Shown here: piece by piece, positions 59,777-64,000 of the stretch | Numbering within the stretch: position 1 is the first letter of the stretch | Layout of the letters: each line of letters opens with the position of its first letter | Source: Mycobacterium sp. | GTDB taxonomy: Bacteria; Actinomycetota; Actinomycetes; Mycobacteriales; Mycobacteriaceae | Direction of reading: 5' to 3' | NCBI GenBank assembly: GCA_016197405.1 | Contig: JACPVR010000013.1 | Location: forward strand, 62,001-126,000 | DNA: 64,000 nucleotides | Notes under the pieces: model-generated | What the model was told of the DNA's origin: nothing | Databases searched by the model: none | Seen by the model: the letters and a program-made list of their open reading frames with translations, nothing else | Made by a program: the position numbers and the translations under genes

Positions 59777-60442
59777 CGTCTTGGCCGCGTCGTCATCGTG
59801 GAAGTGCAGGTCGATGACACCGGACCGGGCCAACGCCAGCAGGCTGACCAGCAGCACCCACACCGGGAACACCAGGGTCAGCAGCATCGTGGTGTCCGCG
59901 GCGATCAGCAGCGCTACCGCCATCACGTAGGTCAGGATGATCAGCCAGCGCGGCATCAGAGAAGTCTTGAGCCAGATCGTCGCCAGCGAGATCATGAAAA
60001 CCCCGGCCATCCGCAGGGCGTAGGTCTTGGTCAGCGTCGTCAGCAGCATCTGGCCGAACAACAGCATCTCGTCCCGACTGGCCGTCGCCGGCATACCGCG
60101 ACCGGCGACCAATGCCGCGCCGACCGCGGATGCGACGAAAACCATTGCCAGGAAAAGCAATCCACTGCCCAGGAAAACCGACGCGAAGAATCGGTCTTCG
60201 TAGCGGCCCAACCCGTCGCGCACCACACCGATGAACCACAGGAAGCTGATGCCGGCGAACGGCATCAGGACCGAGGCCACCTTCAAATGGCCCGAGGCGC
60301 CTTCGAGCCAGGCCGAACCCCGCTGCGCGTGCTCGGGGACCGAGGTGCGTATGAGCGTCAGCGCGGCACTGAACAGGATCGCGAACAGCACGCCGGCCAG
60401 TCCCGCGGCACGTGGGGTGGACAGTCCGTGCAGCTTCGCCAT
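59756..60442 (-). CDS. Multi-pass membrane protein, unknown
   Basis: 228 residues with about six hydrophobic segments (near 14-32, 52-72, 85-112, 138-160, 166-184, 190-208) and a short acidic, His-containing C-terminal tail (DLHFHDDDA). Similar proteins are common in actinobacteria, without assigned function. Overlaps the end of the P450 gene by 21 bp on the other strand. Confidence 0.7.
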   Translation of the reverse strand: MAKLHGLSTPRAAGLAGVLFAILFSAALTLIRTSVPEHAQRGSAWLEGASGHLKVASVLMPFAGISFLWFIGVVRDGLGRYEDRFFASVFLGSGLLFLAMVFVASAVGAALVAGRGMPATASRDEMLLFGQMLLTTLTKTYALRMAGVFMISLATIWLKTSLMPRWLIILTYVMAVALLIAADTTMLLTLVFPVWVLLVSLLALARSGVIDLHFHDDDAAKTSPGDAQ

Positions 60443-60461
60443 GGCCCCATTGAATATCAGC

Positions 60462-62416
<1,955 letters not shown>

Positions 62417-62460
62417 TCACCCTATCCGAGAAGACCGACGCCCGTTGCCAAGGAGCTACG

Positions 62461-63102
62461 TTGGCTGCACCCGACGCCCCGCCCGGCCCCCGCGCGGACC
62501 TCGTCATCCTGGCATTCGGTGGTCGCCGGATCCCGCGATCGCTGTCGGCGCACCCGGTCCAGCCGGTGGGCCAGAACACCGATTCCACCGCCATCGACGA
62601 TGCCACGGCGACAGCGCGCCGCATCGTCGTGCTCGGTACCCGTGCCGACCTGGCGGCGGTGCTGACCCGGCTGCTGCGTACCGACCGGCTCGGTGTCGAG
62701 GTCGCCCACATCGGCCGGTGGCGCGGTGCCGCCCGGGCGCAATCTGCTGCCGCGCAGCGTGTTCCGTTGATCCGTGACGAGACCGGCCAGGTGATCGTCG
62801 ACACCGCGTTCTGGTTGCCCGCCGATGACCAGCCCACCATCGAGGGTGAGGCGATCGTCGACGACACCCTGCTCTTCGACGGCCGGGCCACCGCGGTCCG
62901 CATCGAGCCGCTGCCCGGACCGCCGGGCCTGCGTGCCAGTGTGCTCTCGGCGCGGATGCGTCCGGCCCGGTGGGTTTCGGGCCGGGCCGCCCAGCTGGGC
63001 ACGACGGGAGCCCGGGTGGTGCGCGACGGTCAGCCCGCGGCGCGCCCGGTGCGCCGGTCCACGTTCTACCGGCACACCGAGGGCTGGCTGCGAGTCGGCT
63101 GA
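62461..63102 (+). CDS. Conserved mycobacterial protein of unknown function
   Basis: 213 residues, counted from TTG 62461. AAGGAG ends 6 bases before that TTG, and no ATG or GTG in a better position exists, so TTG is the likely start. Contains IVVLGTRADLAAVLTRLLRTDRLGVEVAHIG and TFYRHTEGWLRVG. It resembles no enzyme family I can name with certainty; the position divergent from purA is conserved in mycobacteria. Confidence 0.78.
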   Translation: MAAPDAPPGPRADLVILAFGGRRIPRSLSAHPVQPVGQNTDSTAIDDATATARRIVVLGTRADLAAVLTRLLRTDRLGVEVAHIGRWRGAARAQSAAAQRVPLIRDETGQVIVDTAFWLPADDQPTIEGEAIVDDTLLFDGRATAVRIEPLPGPPGLRASVLSARMRPARWVSGRAAQLGTTGARVVRDGQPAARPVRRSTFYRHTEGWLRVG

Positions 63103-63130
63103 GTTCACGCCGATGAGCAGGTAGTTTCGT

Positions 63131-63904
63131 GTGGTGAACATCCGTCCCATCCAGCGCTCGGTGCGCCCGAGCCCGGTCTTCCTGGCGATCGTCGCCGTCA
63201 CCGTGCTCGGCGGGGTGCTGGCCTGGCTGGCCGGTGAGACCGCACGGCCGCTGGCCTACGCCGGGGTCTTCATCTTCGTCATCGCAGGCTGGGTGGTGTC
63301 GCTGTGCCTGCACGAATTCGGGCACGCCTTCACCGCGTGGCGATTCGGCGACCACGACGTCGCGGTGCGCGGTTATCTGACGCTCAACCCGCTCAAATAC
63401 TCCAATCCGGCGCTGTCGATCGTGTTGCCGCTGGTGTTCATCGCCCTCGGCGGGATCGGGCTGCCGGGCGGCGCGGTGTGGGTGCGCACCGGTTTCATGA
63501 CCAAGCGGCAGCGCACCCTGGTCAGCCTGGCCGGACCGTTCGCCAACCTGGCGCTGGCGGTGGTGCTGCTCGGCGCGAGCCGGCTGTTCTACACCGGGGG
63601 CCACTCGGTGTTCTGGGCGGGCGTGGCGTTCCTGGGGCTGCTGCAGGTGATGGCCGTGGTGCTCAACCTGCTGCCGATTCCCGGGCTGGACGGCTACGGC
63701 GCGCTGGAACCGCATCTGAGTGCGCAGACGCAGCGGGCCCTGGACGGTTTCAAGCCGTGGGGTTTCTTCATCCTGCTGATCGTGCTGATCGCGCCGCCGC
63801 TCAACGGCTGGTTCTTCGCGATCGTCTACGAGATCTTCGGGCTGCTCGGCGGGTACGGCGAACTGGCCTCGCTCGGTTTCGGGCTGACGTTGTTCTGGCG
63901 CTGA
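63131..63904 (+). CDS. M50-family membrane metalloprotease-like protein
   Basis: 257 residues with about six helices. Zinc motif HEFGH near residue 61 inside a helix, and the second ligand region NLLPIPGLDGYG (Asp) near residue 180: both site-2-protease signatures. Probably cleaves membrane-embedded substrates. Start at GTG 63131 or the next GTG. Follows the conserved gene by 28 bases. Confidence 0.87.
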   Translation: MVNIRPIQRSVRPSPVFLAIVAVTVLGGVLAWLAGETARPLAYAGVFIFVIAGWVVSLCLHEFGHAFTAWRFGDHDVAVRGYLTLNPLKYSNPALSIVLPLVFIALGGIGLPGGAVWVRTGFMTKRQRTLVSLAGPFANLALAVVLLGASRLFYTGGHSVFWAGVAFLGLLQVMAVVLNLLPIPGLDGYGALEPHLSAQTQRALDGFKPWGFFILLIVLIAPPLNGWFFAIVYEIFGLLGGYGELASLGFGLTLFWR

Positions 63905-63914
63905 GCGTCTTGCC

Positions 63915-63938
63915 ATATATGCGACTTTGCGCATATAT
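63915..63938. promoter_or_regulatory. ArsR/SmtB-type palindrome before the CDF gene
   Basis: ATATATGCG (63915-63923), six bases, CGCATATAT (63930-63938): perfect 9-bp arms, ending 8 bases before the CDF start. ATATGCG/CGCATAT arms are typical of mycobacterial ArsR/SmtB metal sensors such as KmtR, which controls a CDF exporter in M. tuberculosis. The sensor itself is not in the window. Confidence 0.75.
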
Positions 63939-63946
63939 TGCCCGAT

Positions 63947-64000
63947 ATGGGCGCGGGACACGATCACAACCACGGTGATGCACGCGTCAGCCGGATGATC
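63947..64000 (+). CDS. Cation diffusion facilitator, N-terminus only
   Basis: Only 18 codons are inside the window: MGAGHDHNHGDARVSRMI. The His-rich HDHNHG start followed by an Arg-containing segment is typical of CDF metal exporters (Zn, Co, Ni). The metal-sensor-like palindrome directly upstream supports this, but the call rests on few residues. Confidence 0.6.
   Translation, partial: MGAGHDHNHGDARVSRMI

Overview
The window is high-GC DNA from a mycobacterium, probably a fast-growing environmental species (Mycolicibacterium type). I infer this from gene content and order, with no database search. The core runs in the reverse of the M. tuberculosis order: an lpqL-like peptidase, the thiG/thiS/thiO cluster with divergent thiE, mutT3, glnX-glnH-pknG, ackA-pta, fgd1 with a divergent metallo-beta-lactamase-fold gene, metZ-rhodanese-purT, and at the right end a hotdog protein, purA and the two genes that follow purA in M. 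tuberculosis.

Layout. 1-3.6 kb: a TetX-like flavin monooxygenase with a divergent TetR and two operator palindromes, then a Baeyer-Villiger monooxygenase. 3.6-8.7 kb: a uracil-type permease and a three-gene operon of two M28 peptidase lipoproteins around an alpha/beta hydrolase; one of the peptidases has lost its catalytic residues. 8.7-13.4 kb: thiamine genes with a TPP riboswitch. 13.4-22.3 kb: the GlnX-GlnH-PknG amino-acid sensing module, a CtaG-like protein, and acetate kinase and phosphotransacetylase. 22.3-28.1 kb (island A): class III aminotransferase/phospho-lyase, APC permease, APH-type kinase, SDR and HutC-type GntR, inserted between pta and fgd1. 28.2-46.3 kb: fgd1, redox genes, TetR-regulated lipid genes, a GH27 lipoprotein, a large LuxR regulator, metZ-purT, a Na+/H+ antiporter and a MarR-MMPL pair.

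46.3-58.5 kb (island B) is the most striking region. It is a 12.2-kb block bounded by a perfect 41-bp direct repeat that duplicates the 3' end of the MMPL gene. It holds two regulators (IclR and TetR, each with a recognisable control site), an SDR, an unidentified TIM-barrel-like protein, an aldolase/acylating-aldehyde-dehydrogenase pair, an APC permease, an aldehyde dehydrogenase, a small unknown protein, a FAD oxidoreductase and an IlvD/Edd dehydratase. It looks like a self-contained catabolic pathway for an unknown substrate, without any visible recombinase. 58.5-64 kb: P450, membrane protein, hotdog protein, purA, a conserved protein, an M50-type membrane protease and the start of a CDF metal exporter behind an ArsR/SmtB-type palindrome.

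Gene packing is tight: 4-bp stop/start overlaps are frequent and no gene-free stretch exceeds 300 bases. The longest is the 275-bp divergent region at 25196-25470. No tRNA, rRNA, CRISPR array, insertion sequence or transposase was seen.
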